From positions 178,388-242,387 of the forward strand of contig NZ_BMUZ01000007.1 in assembly GCF_014650455.1 (NCBI RefSeq): 64,000 nt of DNA, in the 5' to 3' direction. The position numbers and the translations under genes are program-made. The notes below the pieces were generated by a model. The model was given only the letters and a program-made list of their open reading frames with translations. It was not told the DNA's origin and did no database searches. Each line of letters opens with the position of its first letter. Position 1 is the stretch's first letter. The DNA comes from Streptomyces xanthochromogenes. Its GTDB lineage: Bacteria; Actinomycetota; Actinomycetes; Streptomycetales; Streptomycetaceae. Positions 40,217 to 47,696 of the stretch are shown here, one piece after another.

Positions 40217-41368
40217 GTGAAGGGCGACTACCAGGACCTGGCCGATGAGATCTCGGCGCTGCTCGGCGCCCCCGCGACGCTGGAGAACCGGGATTTCGGG
40301 CTGATCGCCTTCGGTGCGCACGACTCCGACGACGACCTCGCCATGGACCCCGTCCGCACCCGTTCGATCCTGACCCGGAAGTCGACACCGGCCGTCCGCG
40401 CCTGGTTCGAGGGCTTCGGCATCACCCGTGCCACCGGACCGGTCCGCATCCCCGCCGCGCCCGACGCCGGGGTCTTCCGCGACCGGATCTGCCTGCCGGT
40501 GCGCCATCGGGGCGTGGCCCTCGGCTACGTCTGGCTGCTCGACGCCGATCCGGGGCCCGCCGAGGACAAGCTGGCCGCGGCGATGGAGGTGGCCGCCCGG
40601 ATCGGGGTGCTGCTCGCCGACGAGACACAGGCCGGCGCGGATCTGTCCCGCGAGTTCCGCGCGGTGCTCACCGCCGAGCGCGGCTGGCAGCGCGACACGG
40701 CGACGGCCGCACTCCAGACCGCCCTCGGCCCGGACGCGGACGGCCTGCACGCGCTGGTCTGCGTGGCGCCCTGGCCGGGCGAGGACGCCCCTTCGGTCCG
40801 TACGGTGCCGGGAGCGGCGGCCGTGTGCACCCTGCCCCGGCCCGGCCCGGGCGGGGCCGCAGGGCACGCGCTGGCCGCCCTGGTCCGGCTGCGCTCGGCC
40901 GACGCGCTCGCCCCGGCCCGCACCGCGGCGGAACGGCTGCGCGGGGACGCCGGGGTCGGGGCGGCCGCCGGGGTGGCGACGGCCCGGCGCGGTCTCGCCG
41001 AGCTGGACCTCGCCCACCGGGAGGCAACTTCCGCCGTACGGGCAGCACTTGCCGAACCTACGCTCGGCCCTGTGGCCCACTGGTCGGACATCGGGCCGTA
41101 CCGGATGCTGACCGCGCTGGCCGTCCCGGAGCACCAAGACCCGTGCGTACGCGCCCTGTTGAGCCCGACCCACCTCGAACTCGCCCGCACCGCCGAGGTG
41201 TTCCTCGACAGCGCGGGCCAGGCGGGGCGCGCGGCGGCGGCGCTCGGCATCCACCGCCAGACGCTCTACTACCGCCTCTCGCGCGTCGAGCACCTCACCG
41301 GCCTCGACCTGGACCGGGGCGAGGACCGGCTGCTGCTGCACATGGCGCTGAAGGCGGCGCGGCTCTGA
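40217..41368 (+). CDS. PucR family regulator, probable proline-utilisation activator
   Basis: 383 residues. The N-terminal part is a GAF-like sensor (DEISALLGAPATLENRDFGL; RICLPVRHRGVALGYVWLLD), a GGDEF-like fold without catalytic residues fills the middle, and the C-terminus has the PucR HTH_30 motif (AGRAAAALGIHRQTLYYRLS; HLTGLDLDRGEDRLLLHMAL). I favour the GTG at 40217, giving the common family start MKGDYQDLADEIS; an ATG at 40208 adds three residues. It is divergent from the PRODH-pruA operon across about 210 bases, so proline control is likely. It ends 3 bases before a convergent tetR stop. Confidence 0.87.
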   Translation: MKGDYQDLADEISALLGAPATLENRDFGLIAFGAHDSDDDLAMDPVRTRSILTRKSTPAVRAWFEGFGITRATGPVRIPAAPDAGVFRDRICLPVRHRGVALGYVWLLDADPGPAEDKLAAAMEVAARIGVLLADETQAGADLSREFRAVLTAERGWQRDTATAALQTALGPDADGLHALVCVAPWPGEDAPSVRTVPGAAAVCTLPRPGPGGAAGHALAALVRLRSADALAPARTAAERLRGDAGVGAAAGVATARRGLAELDLAHREATSAVRAALAEPTLGPVAHWSDIGPYRMLTALAVPEHQDPCVRALLSPTHLELARTAEVFLDSAGQAGRAAAALGIHRQTLYYRLSRVEHLTGLDLDRGEDRLLLHMALKAARL

Positions 41369-41371
41369 GGC

Positions 41372-41971
41372 TCAGCCTTCGGCCGGGCCGCCGTCGAGCC
41401 CCATGACGATCTTCAGGCCCTCGGTCAGGTCCTTGGCCGAGGGGGCGGTCTCCGGGTCGACCATCCACTGCACCATCACCCCGGCGAGCAGCGCCTGGAA
41501 GAAGGTTCCGGCGAGCCGGGCCCGCTCGGGGTCGGCGTGCTCGTCGATGCCGAGGAAGCCCTCCGCGAGCCCCTTGCGACCCTCCAACTGCGGCCCGGCG
41601 AGGGCCTTTTGGAGCTCGGGGTCGCTGTCGAGCCGGGAGACGATCTCCATCTGGAGCTTCCACACCGGGCGGCTCTCCTCGTACGAGCCGATGACCTTCG
41701 CCCAGCCCCGTTCGAAGCGTTCCAGCGGGGGCAGGTCCTCGGTGGTGGCGCCCTCGCCGTCCGCCCGGCTCTCGGCGATCACATCGCCCCACTCCTCGGT
41801 GAGCTTCAGGAAGGCCAGGTTGAGGAGGGCCTCCTTGGAGCCGTAGTGGTAGCCGATGGAGGCGAGGTTGGTGCCGGACTCGGCGACGATGTCGCGGGCG
41901 GTGGTGCGGGCGTAGCCCTTGTCCAGCAGGCAGCGCTTGGCGCCTGCGAGCAGATCCTCACGGTGTCCCAT
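41372..41971 (-). CDS. TetR family regulator
   Basis: 199 residues. The HTH reads YARTTARDIVAESGTNLASI, then GYHYGSKEALLNLAFLKLTE. The ligand domain includes WKLQMEIVSRLDSDPELQKA and FFQALLAGVMVQWMVDPETA. The ATG at 41971 gives the usual short N-terminus (MGHREDLLAGAKRCLLDKGY). Two tandem dyads directly upstream look like its operators, so it is probably autoregulated. No divergent partner is present and the downstream neighbour converges, so its targets lie elsewhere. The ligand is unknown. Confidence 0.88.
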   Translation of the reverse strand: MGHREDLLAGAKRCLLDKGYARTTARDIVAESGTNLASIGYHYGSKEALLNLAFLKLTEEWGDVIAESRADGEGATTEDLPPLERFERGWAKVIGSYEESRPVWKLQMEIVSRLDSDPELQKALAGPQLEGRKGLAEGFLGIDEHADPERARLAGTFFQALLAGVMVQWMVDPETAPSAKDLTEGLKIVMGLDGGPAEG

Positions 41972-41993
41972 GACAGCAGCGTACCCGGCATAC

Positions 41994-42018
41994 AGACATC
42001 CGTCTAAGACAAGCGTCT
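41994..42018. promoter_or_regulatory. Tandem TetR operators
   Basis: AGACATCCGTCT (41994-42005) and AGACAAGCGTCT (42007-42018) are two imperfect dyads with AGAC/GTCT ends, 13 bases apart, 22 bases upstream of the tetR start. Confidence 0.7.
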
Positions 42019-42082
42019 ACGACGTGCGATGTCCGCAGCCGGGTACGGGAGCCGCGCGGCCCCGAAGGCCGGGTCCGCCCGG

Positions 42083-43675
42083 TCAGTCGGTCAGATTCAC
42101 CGAGCGGGCCGAGTTGGCGCCGGTCTCCTCGGCGACCTCGGCCAGCACGTGCGCCGGGATGGTGTCGTCCACGGTCAGCACGGCGAGCGCCTCGCCGCCG
42201 GCCGCCGCACGGGCGACCTGCATGCCGGCGATGTTGAGGCCGGCCTCACCGAGGACGCGGCCGACGGTGCCCACGATGCCGGGGCGGTCCTCGTAGCGCA
42301 GCACGACCATGTGGTCCGCGAGCGCCAGGTCCACGTCGAACTCGCCGATCGCGACGACCTTCTGGAGGTGCTTGGGGCCGGCCAGGGTGCCGGAGACCGA
42401 GACCTCCTCGCCGTCGGACAGGGTGCCGCGCACGGTGACCACGTTGCGGTGGTTGGGGGACTCGCTCGACGTGGTCAGGCGCACCTCGACACCGCGCTCC
42501 TGCGCGAACAGCGGGGCGTTGACGTAGGAGACCGTCTCGTCCACCACGTCCTCGAACACGCCCTTGAGCGCGCTGAGTTCGAGCACCTTGACGTCGTGCT
42601 GGGTGATCTCGCCGTACACCTCGACGTCGAGGCGGACCGCCACCTCGCCGGCCAGGGCGGTGAAGATCCGGCCCAGGCGCTCGGCGAGCGGCAGGCCCGG
42701 CTTCACGTCCTCGGCGATGACGCCGCCCTGGACGTTGACCGCGTCCGGCACCAGCTCGCCCGCGAGCGCGAGGCGTACGGACTTGGCGACGGCGATGCCG
42801 GCCTTCTCCTGGGCCTCGTCGGTGGAAGCGCCCAGGTGCGGGGTGCACACGACCTGGTCGAGCTCGAAGAGCGGGGAGTCCGTGCAGGGCTCCTTCGCGT
42901 ACACGTCGAGACCGGCGCCCGCGACGCGGCCCTCCTTGAGCGCGGAGTACAGCGCGGCCTCGTCCACGATGCCGCCGCGGGCCGCGTTCACGATCCGCAC
43001 GTGGGGCTGCACCTTGTGCAGCGCCTCGTCGCCGATCAGGCCGAGCGTCTCGGGGGTCTTGGGCAGGTGCACGGTGATGAAGTCGGAGACTTCGAGCAGC
43101 TCGTCCAGGGAGAGCAGCTTGACGCCCATCTGCGCCGCCCGGGCCGGCTGCACATAGGGGTCGTACGCGACGATCTTCATGCCGAAGGCCGACATGCGCT
43201 GCGCGACCAGCACGCCGATGCGGCCGAGGCCGACCACGCCGAGGGTCTTCTCGCTCAGCTCGACGCCGGTGTACTTGTTCCGCTTCCACTCGCCGTTCTT
43301 GAGCGCGGTGTTGGCCTGCGGGATGTTGCGCGCGGTGGCGACCAGGAGGCCGCAGGCGAGCTCGGCGGCGGTGACGATGTTGGAGGTCGGGGCGTTCACG
43401 ACCATGACGCCGGCCTTGGTGGCGGCGGAGACGTCGACGTTGTCGAGGCCAACTCCCGCGCGGGCGACGACCTTCAGCTTCTTGGCGGCCGCGACGGCCT
43501 CGGCGTCGACCTTGGTGGCCGAGCGGATCAGGATCGCGTCGACACCGGCGATGGCGGGCAGCAGCTCCGCGCGGTCGGCTCCGTTGCAGTGCCGGATCTC
43601 GAAGTCCGGCCCGAGGGCGTCGACGGTGGCGGGCGACAGCTCTTCAGCGATGAGTACGACAGGTTTCGAGCTCAC
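42083..43675 (-). CDS. serA: D-3-phosphoglycerate dehydrogenase
   Basis: 530 residues, long form with catalytic, nucleotide, intervening and ACT domains. It performs the first committed step of serine synthesis. Seen are KVVARAGVGLDNVDVSAATK, TLGVVGLGRIGVLVAQRMSA, NAARGGIVDEAALYSALKEG, the catalytic His in VVCTPHLGASTDEAQEKAGI, and a C-terminal ACT domain (HMVVLRYEDRPGIVGTVGRV) that may bind serine for feedback. I place the start at the GTG 43675 (MSSKPVVLIAEELS) with GAGGACC upstream. It is downstream of ilvC but separated by 257 bases and a hairpin, so it is probably independently transcribed. Confidence 0.95.
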   Translation of the reverse strand: MSSKPVVLIAEELSPATVDALGPDFEIRHCNGADRAELLPAIAGVDAILIRSATKVDAEAVAAAKKLKVVARAGVGLDNVDVSAATKAGVMVVNAPTSNIVTAAELACGLLVATARNIPQANTALKNGEWKRNKYTGVELSEKTLGVVGLGRIGVLVAQRMSAFGMKIVAYDPYVQPARAAQMGVKLLSLDELLEVSDFITVHLPKTPETLGLIGDEALHKVQPHVRIVNAARGGIVDEAALYSALKEGRVAGAGLDVYAKEPCTDSPLFELDQVVCTPHLGASTDEAQEKAGIAVAKSVRLALAGELVPDAVNVQGGVIAEDVKPGLPLAERLGRIFTALAGEVAVRLDVEVYGEITQHDVKVLELSALKGVFEDVVDETVSYVNAPLFAQERGVEVRLTTSSESPNHRNVVTVRGTLSDGEEVSVSGTLAGPKHLQKVVAIGEFDVDLALADHMVVLRYEDRPGIVGTVGRVLGEAGLNIAGMQVARAAAGGEALAVLTVDDTIPAHVLAEVAEETGANSARSVNLTD

Positions 43676-43887
43676 GTGGGTCCTCACTGAATCCTTTGCG
43701 GACGGCCGTCCCGACGGCCGCATGCGGTGGAGGGGCTAGCTAGCCGCGTGGAAGACGCACGACGCTGTGGGCCTGACGCGTAGGTGTTGCTGAGCAGTGT
43801 AGTGCCGCTCCCCCGGAGGATTTCCGCCTCGGAGGCAGGATCACCCGATGGGGGTTGGACGGGATGTCCAGGGCGCTGCGAAGCCGA

Positions 43888-43920
43888 CGGGGCCGGACAC
43901 CGATGACGTGCCCGGCCCCG
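43888..43920 (-). terminator. Terminator after ilvC
   Basis: CGGGGCCGG (43888-43896) pairs with CCGGCCCCG (43912-43920) across a 15-base loop, 12 bases past the ilvC stop, marking the end of ilvBNC. Confidence 0.7.
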
Positions 43921-43932
43921 CCGAGAGGAGGC

Positions 43933-44934
43933 CTACGCCTCGTCGTTCTGCACCCAGCTCATGAGCTTGCGCAGCTCCTTGCCGGTGGTCTCCAGGAGGT
44001 GCTCGGAGTCCTGGGTCTTGTACTCGTTGTACTTCTTCAGACCGCCGTGGTACTCGTCCATCCAGTTCTTGGCGAACGTGCCGTCCTGGATCTCGGCGAG
44101 GACCTTCTTCATCTCGGCCTTGGTGTCGGCCGTGATGATCCGGGGGCCGGTGACGTAGTCGCCCCACTCGGCGGTCTCCGAGATCGACCAGCGCATCTTC
44201 TCCAGGCCGCCCTCGTACATGAGGTCCACGATCAGCTTCAGCTCGTGGAGGCACTCGAAGTACGCGATCTCCGGCTGGTAGCCGGCCTCGGTCAGCGTCT
44301 CGAAGCCCGCCTTGACCAGCGCCGCGGTGCCACCGCAGAGCACGGCCTGCTCACCGAACAGGTCGGTCTCGGTCTCCTCGGTGAAGGTCGTCTTGATGAC
44401 GCCGGCCCGCGTGCCGCCGATGCCCTTGGCGTACGAGAGCGCCAGCGCCAGGCCGTTGCCCTGCGGGTCCTGCTCGACGGCCACGATGCACGGAACGCCG
44501 CGGCCCTCTTCGTACTGGCGGCGCACCAGGTGGCCCGGGCCCTTGGGCGCGACCATGGCGACGGTCACGTTGGCCGGGGGCTTGATGAAGCCGAAGCGGA
44601 TGTTGAGGCCGTGGCCGAAGAACAGCGCGTCGCCGTCCTTGAGGTTGTCCTTGATGGACTCCTCGTAGACCTGGGCCTGGATCGGGTCCGGGACCAGGAT
44701 CATGATGACGTCGGCCTCGGCGGCCGCCTCGGCGGGCGTCACCACGCGCAGGCCCTGCTCCTCGGCCTTGGCCTTGGACTTGGAGCCCTCGTGCAGGCCG
44801 ACGCGGACGTCGACACCCGAGTCACGGAGCGACAGCGCGTGGGCGTGGCCCTGGCTGCCGTAACCGATCACCGCGACCTTGCGGCCCTGGATGATGGACA
44901 GGTCGGCATCGTCGTCGTAGAACAGCTCGGCCAC
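43933..44934 (-). CDS. ilvC: Ketol-acid reductoisomerase (class I)
   Basis: 333 residues. It performs Mg- and NADPH-dependent isomeroreduction of acetolactate and acetohydroxybutyrate in Val/Ile/Leu synthesis. Motifs are VAVIGYGSQGHAHALSLRDS (Rossmann), VAMVAPKGPGHLVRRQYEEG, the Mg ligand stretch EETETDLFGEQAVLCGG, and YFECLHELKLIVDLMYEGGL. I chose the GTG at 44934 (MAELFYDDDADLS) because AAGGAGATTTCCCA precedes it. An in-frame start at 44970 lies upstream of that site. It is the third gene of ilvBNC, 109 bases after ilvN. Confidence 0.96.
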   Translation of the reverse strand: MAELFYDDDADLSIIQGRKVAVIGYGSQGHAHALSLRDSGVDVRVGLHEGSKSKAKAEEQGLRVVTPAEAAAEADVIMILVPDPIQAQVYEESIKDNLKDGDALFFGHGLNIRFGFIKPPANVTVAMVAPKGPGHLVRRQYEEGRGVPCIVAVEQDPQGNGLALALSYAKGIGGTRAGVIKTTFTEETETDLFGEQAVLCGGTAALVKAGFETLTEAGYQPEIAYFECLHELKLIVDLMYEGGLEKMRWSISETAEWGDYVTGPRIITADTKAEMKKVLAEIQDGTFAKNWMDEYHGGLKKYNEYKTQDSEHLLETTGKELRKLMSWVQNDEA

Positions 44935-45043
44935 TGGGAAATCTCCTTGGTGTGCTGGTGTTGCGTCCACCGTATCGGTGGCGGTGAGTAAGGAACGGGT
45001 GAGTCTCGCGATACGGGCGGGTCAGGGCCCGTACCGGCGGGGC

Positions 45044-45571
45044 TCAGGCGCTGCGGTCCAGGGCGCGCAGCGAGCGGTCCGTGATGGACCGGGCGCCGCG
45101 CCCTATGGCGATCGTGCCGGACTGGACGAGCTCCTTGATGCCGAACTGCTCCAGCATCTTCAGCATCGCCTCCAGCTTGTCGGCGCCGCCGGTGGCCTCG
45201 ATGGTGACGGCCTCCGGCGAGACGTCCACGGTCTTGGCGCGGAACAGCTGGACGATCTCGACGATCTGGGAGCGCGTTTCGTTGTCGGCACGCACCTTCA
45301 CCAGGACGAGCTCGCGCTGGATCGCAGCGCTGGGCTCGAGTTCGACGATCTTCAGGACGTTGACCAGCTTGTTGAGCTGCTTGGTCACCTGCTCCAGGGG
45401 CAGGTCCTCGACACTGACCACGATGGTGATGCGGGAGATGTCGGGGTGTTCGGTGACACCGACCGCGAGCGAGTCGATGTTGAAGCCGCGGCGGGAGAAC
45501 AGGGCGGCGATCCGGGCCAGGATGCCGGGGGTGTTCTCGACCAGGACCGAGAGCGTGTGCTTGGTGGACAT
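45044..45571 (-). CDS. ilvN: Acetolactate synthase small (regulatory) subunit
   Basis: 175 residues. Two ACT domains: the N-terminal one begins HTLSVLVENTPGILARIAAL and RRGFNIDSLAVGVTEHPDIS, and the C-terminal one ends RAKTVDVSPEAVTIEATGGA. It activates IlvB and carries the valine feedback site. It starts 26 bases after the ilvB stop at an ATG (45571). Full family length, with nothing missing. Confidence 0.96.
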   Translation of the reverse strand: MSTKHTLSVLVENTPGILARIAALFSRRGFNIDSLAVGVTEHPDISRITIVVSVEDLPLEQVTKQLNKLVNVLKIVELEPSAAIQRELVLVKVRADNETRSQIVEIVQLFRAKTVDVSPEAVTIEATGGADKLEAMLKMLEQFGIKELVQSGTIAIGRGARSITDRSLRALDRSA

Positions 45572-45597
45572 GAGCCTCTTACCTCTTCCTACAGCTC

Positions 45598-47460
45598 TCA
45601 GTCGTCTTCGTTGTCGCCGAAGTCGGGGCGGACGCCGCGGGCGGCCATGACCTCGTCGTTGGAGGTGCCGGCGGCGACCATCGGCCACACCTGGGCGTCC
45701 TCGTGGACGATGAAGTCGATCACGACGGGGCGGTCGTTGATGGAGTTGGCCTCCTCGATCGCCTTGTCGAGGTCCTCGGGGCGCTCGCAGCGGATCGCGT
45801 AACAGCCCATCGCCTCGGACAGCTTGACGAAGTCGGGGACGCGGGTGCCGCCGCTCGGCTTGCCCTGCTCGGCGACGCCGTTCTCGGGGCCGGAGTGCAG
45901 CACGGTGTTGGAGTAGCGCTGGTTGTAGAACAGGGTCTGCCACTGGCGGACCATCCCGAGCGCGCCGTTGTTGATGATGGCGACCTTGATCGGGATGTTG
46001 TTGAGCGCGCAGGTGGTCAGTTCCTGGTTGGTCATCTGGAAGCAGCCGTCGCCGTCGATCGCCCAGACCATCCGGTCCGGCTGACCGGCCTTGGCACCCA
46101 TGGCGGCCGGGACCGCGTAGCCCATGGTTCCGGCGCCGCCCGAGTTCAGCCAGGTGGCGGGCAGTTCGTAGTTCACGAAGTGCGCGGCCCACATCTGGTG
46201 CTGGCCGACGCCGGCCGCGTAGATGGTGTCCGCGTCCGCGAGCTCGCCGATGCGCTGGATGACGCGCTGCGGGGACAGCGTGCCGTCGTTCGGCTCGTCG
46301 TAGCCCAGCGGGTAGGTCTCGCGCCAGCGGTTGAGGTCCTTCCACCAGGCGGTGTAGTCGCCCTTGTGGCCCTCGGAGTACTCGGCCTGGACGGCCTGGA
46401 CCAGATCGGCGATGACCTCGCGGGCGTCGCCCACGATCGGGACGTCGACCTCGCGGTTCTTGCCGATCTCGGCCGGGTCGATGTCCGCGTGGATGACCTT
46501 GGCGAACGGTGCGAAGCTGTCCAGCTTGCCGGTGACGCGGTCGTCGAAGCGGGTGCCGAGCGCGATGAGCAGGTCCGACTTCTGCAGTGCGGTGACGGCG
46601 GTGACCGCACCGTGCATGCCGGGCATTCCCACGTGCAGCGGGTGGCTGTCGGGGAAGGCGCCGAGCGCCATCAGGGTGGTGGTGACGGGCGCTCCGGTGA
46701 GCTCCGCGAGGACCTTCAGCTCGGCGGTCGCGCCGGACTTCAGGACGCCGCCGCCGACGTACAGGATCGGGCGCTTGGCCCCCACGATCAGCTTGGCGGC
46801 CTCGCGGATCTGCTTGGCGTGCGGCTTGGTGACCGGGCGGTAGCCCGGCAGGTCGGTCCCCGGCGGCCACGCGAACGTGGTCTGCGCCTGCAGGGCGTCC
46901 TTGGCGATGTCGACCAGGACGGGGCCCGGGCGGCCGGTCGAGGCGATGTGGAAGGCCTCGGCGATGGTGCGCGGGATGTCCTCGGCCTTGGTGACCAGGA
47001 AGTTGTGCTTGGTGATCGGCATCGTGATGCCGACGATGTCCGCCTCCTGGAAGGCGTCCGTGCCGATCGCCTTGGAGGAGACCTGGCCGGTGATCGCGAC
47101 CAGCGGCACCGAGTCCATGTGCGCGTCGGCGATCGGGGTGACCAGGTTGGTGGCGCCGGGGCCGGAGGTCGCCATGCACACGCCGACCTTGCCGGTGGCC
47201 TGGGCGTAGCCGGTGGCCGCGTGGCCGGCGCCCTGCTCGTGGCGGACCAGGACGTGACGGACCCGGGTGGAGTCCATCATCGGGTCGTACGCCGGGAGGA
47301 TGGCGCCGCCGGGGATACCGAACACGACCTCCGCCCCGACTTCCTCGAGAGAACGGATGAGGGACTTCGCGCCCGTGACGTGCTCAACGGTCGCGGACTG
47401 GTGTCCGCCGTTACGGGGCCGCGGCTGCGGATGGTGGGCCCCGGTGGCCTGCTCGGTCAT
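45598..47460 (-). CDS. ilvB: Acetolactate synthase large subunit
   Basis: 620 residues. TPP/FAD/Mg enzyme that condenses pyruvate with pyruvate or 2-ketobutyrate. Motifs are EEVGAEVVFGIPGGAILPAY, HEQGAGHAATGYAQATGKVG (activating Glu), the FAD region ALGTRFDDRVTGKLDSFAPF, and the TPP motif WAIDGDGCFQMTNQELTTCA followed by NNGALGMVRQWQTLFY. Of two ATGs (47466, 47460) I take the second, because the GAGAAGAGA site is too close to the first. It heads ilvBNC and is preceded by a leader peptide and attenuator. Confidence 0.96.
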   Translation of the reverse strand: MTEQATGAHHPQPRPRNGGHQSATVEHVTGAKSLIRSLEEVGAEVVFGIPGGAILPAYDPMMDSTRVRHVLVRHEQGAGHAATGYAQATGKVGVCMATSGPGATNLVTPIADAHMDSVPLVAITGQVSSKAIGTDAFQEADIVGITMPITKHNFLVTKAEDIPRTIAEAFHIASTGRPGPVLVDIAKDALQAQTTFAWPPGTDLPGYRPVTKPHAKQIREAAKLIVGAKRPILYVGGGVLKSGATAELKVLAELTGAPVTTTLMALGAFPDSHPLHVGMPGMHGAVTAVTALQKSDLLIALGTRFDDRVTGKLDSFAPFAKVIHADIDPAEIGKNREVDVPIVGDAREVIADLVQAVQAEYSEGHKGDYTAWWKDLNRWRETYPLGYDEPNDGTLSPQRVIQRIGELADADTIYAAGVGQHQMWAAHFVNYELPATWLNSGGAGTMGYAVPAAMGAKAGQPDRMVWAIDGDGCFQMTNQELTTCALNNIPIKVAIINNGALGMVRQWQTLFYNQRYSNTVLHSGPENGVAEQGKPSGGTRVPDFVKLSEAMGCYAIRCERPEDLDKAIEEANSINDRPVVIDFIVHEDAQVWPMVAAGTSNDEVMAARGVRPDFGDNEDD

Positions 47461-47541
47461 CGGCATTCTCTTCTCGAAGCTGAGGGCTTTTGCGGTGGTT
47501 TGATCGAGATCGCGGTGGTGCTTGAGGGGTGCCAGTGCAAC

Positions 47542-47575
47542 AAAAAACCCCTCGTGCCGTGAGGCAAGCGAGGGG
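47542..47575 (-). terminator. Attenuator terminator of the ilvBNC leader
   Basis: On the - strand CCCCTCG and CGAGGGG (47548-47554 and 47569-47575) form a stem followed by six T (47542-47547). It lies between the leader peptide and ilvB. A GC-rich competing hairpin (GAGCCC...GGGCTC, about 47595-47615) sits between leader peptide and terminator. Confidence 0.8.
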
Positions 47576-47617
47576 AGCGCGTCGGGTGCGGTCTACGGAG
47601 CCCGCAAGGGCTCCGCT

Positions 47618-47659
47618 TCAGCCGACGCGCTTTCCAAGTACGAGAATTCGGGTGCGCAT
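47618..47659 (-). CDS. ilvB leader peptide MRTRILVLGKRVG
   Basis: A 13-codon ORF, ATG at 47659 to TGA at 47618, with the Ile-Leu-Val-Leu run at codons 5-8 that a branched-chain attenuation leader needs. The predicted promoter places transcription start at or next to the ATG and there is no ribosome site, so it is probably read as a leaderless message. Stalling at the ILVL codons would favour the antiterminator over the hairpin at 47542-47575. This type of peptide is known in actinobacterial ilv operons. Confidence 0.85.
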   Translation of the reverse strand: MRTRILVLGKRVG

Positions 47660-47666
47660 GGCCTTG

Positions 47667-47696
47667 ACCCTCCCCCCGGCGCGCTGGTGGTGTCAA
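47667..47696 (-). promoter_or_regulatory. ilvBNC promoter
   Basis: On the - strand TTGACA (47691-47696) and GAGGGT (47667-47672) are 18 bp apart, 7 bases before the leader ATG. The -35 overlaps the stop codon of the upstream GGDEF/EAL gene. Confidence 0.65.
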
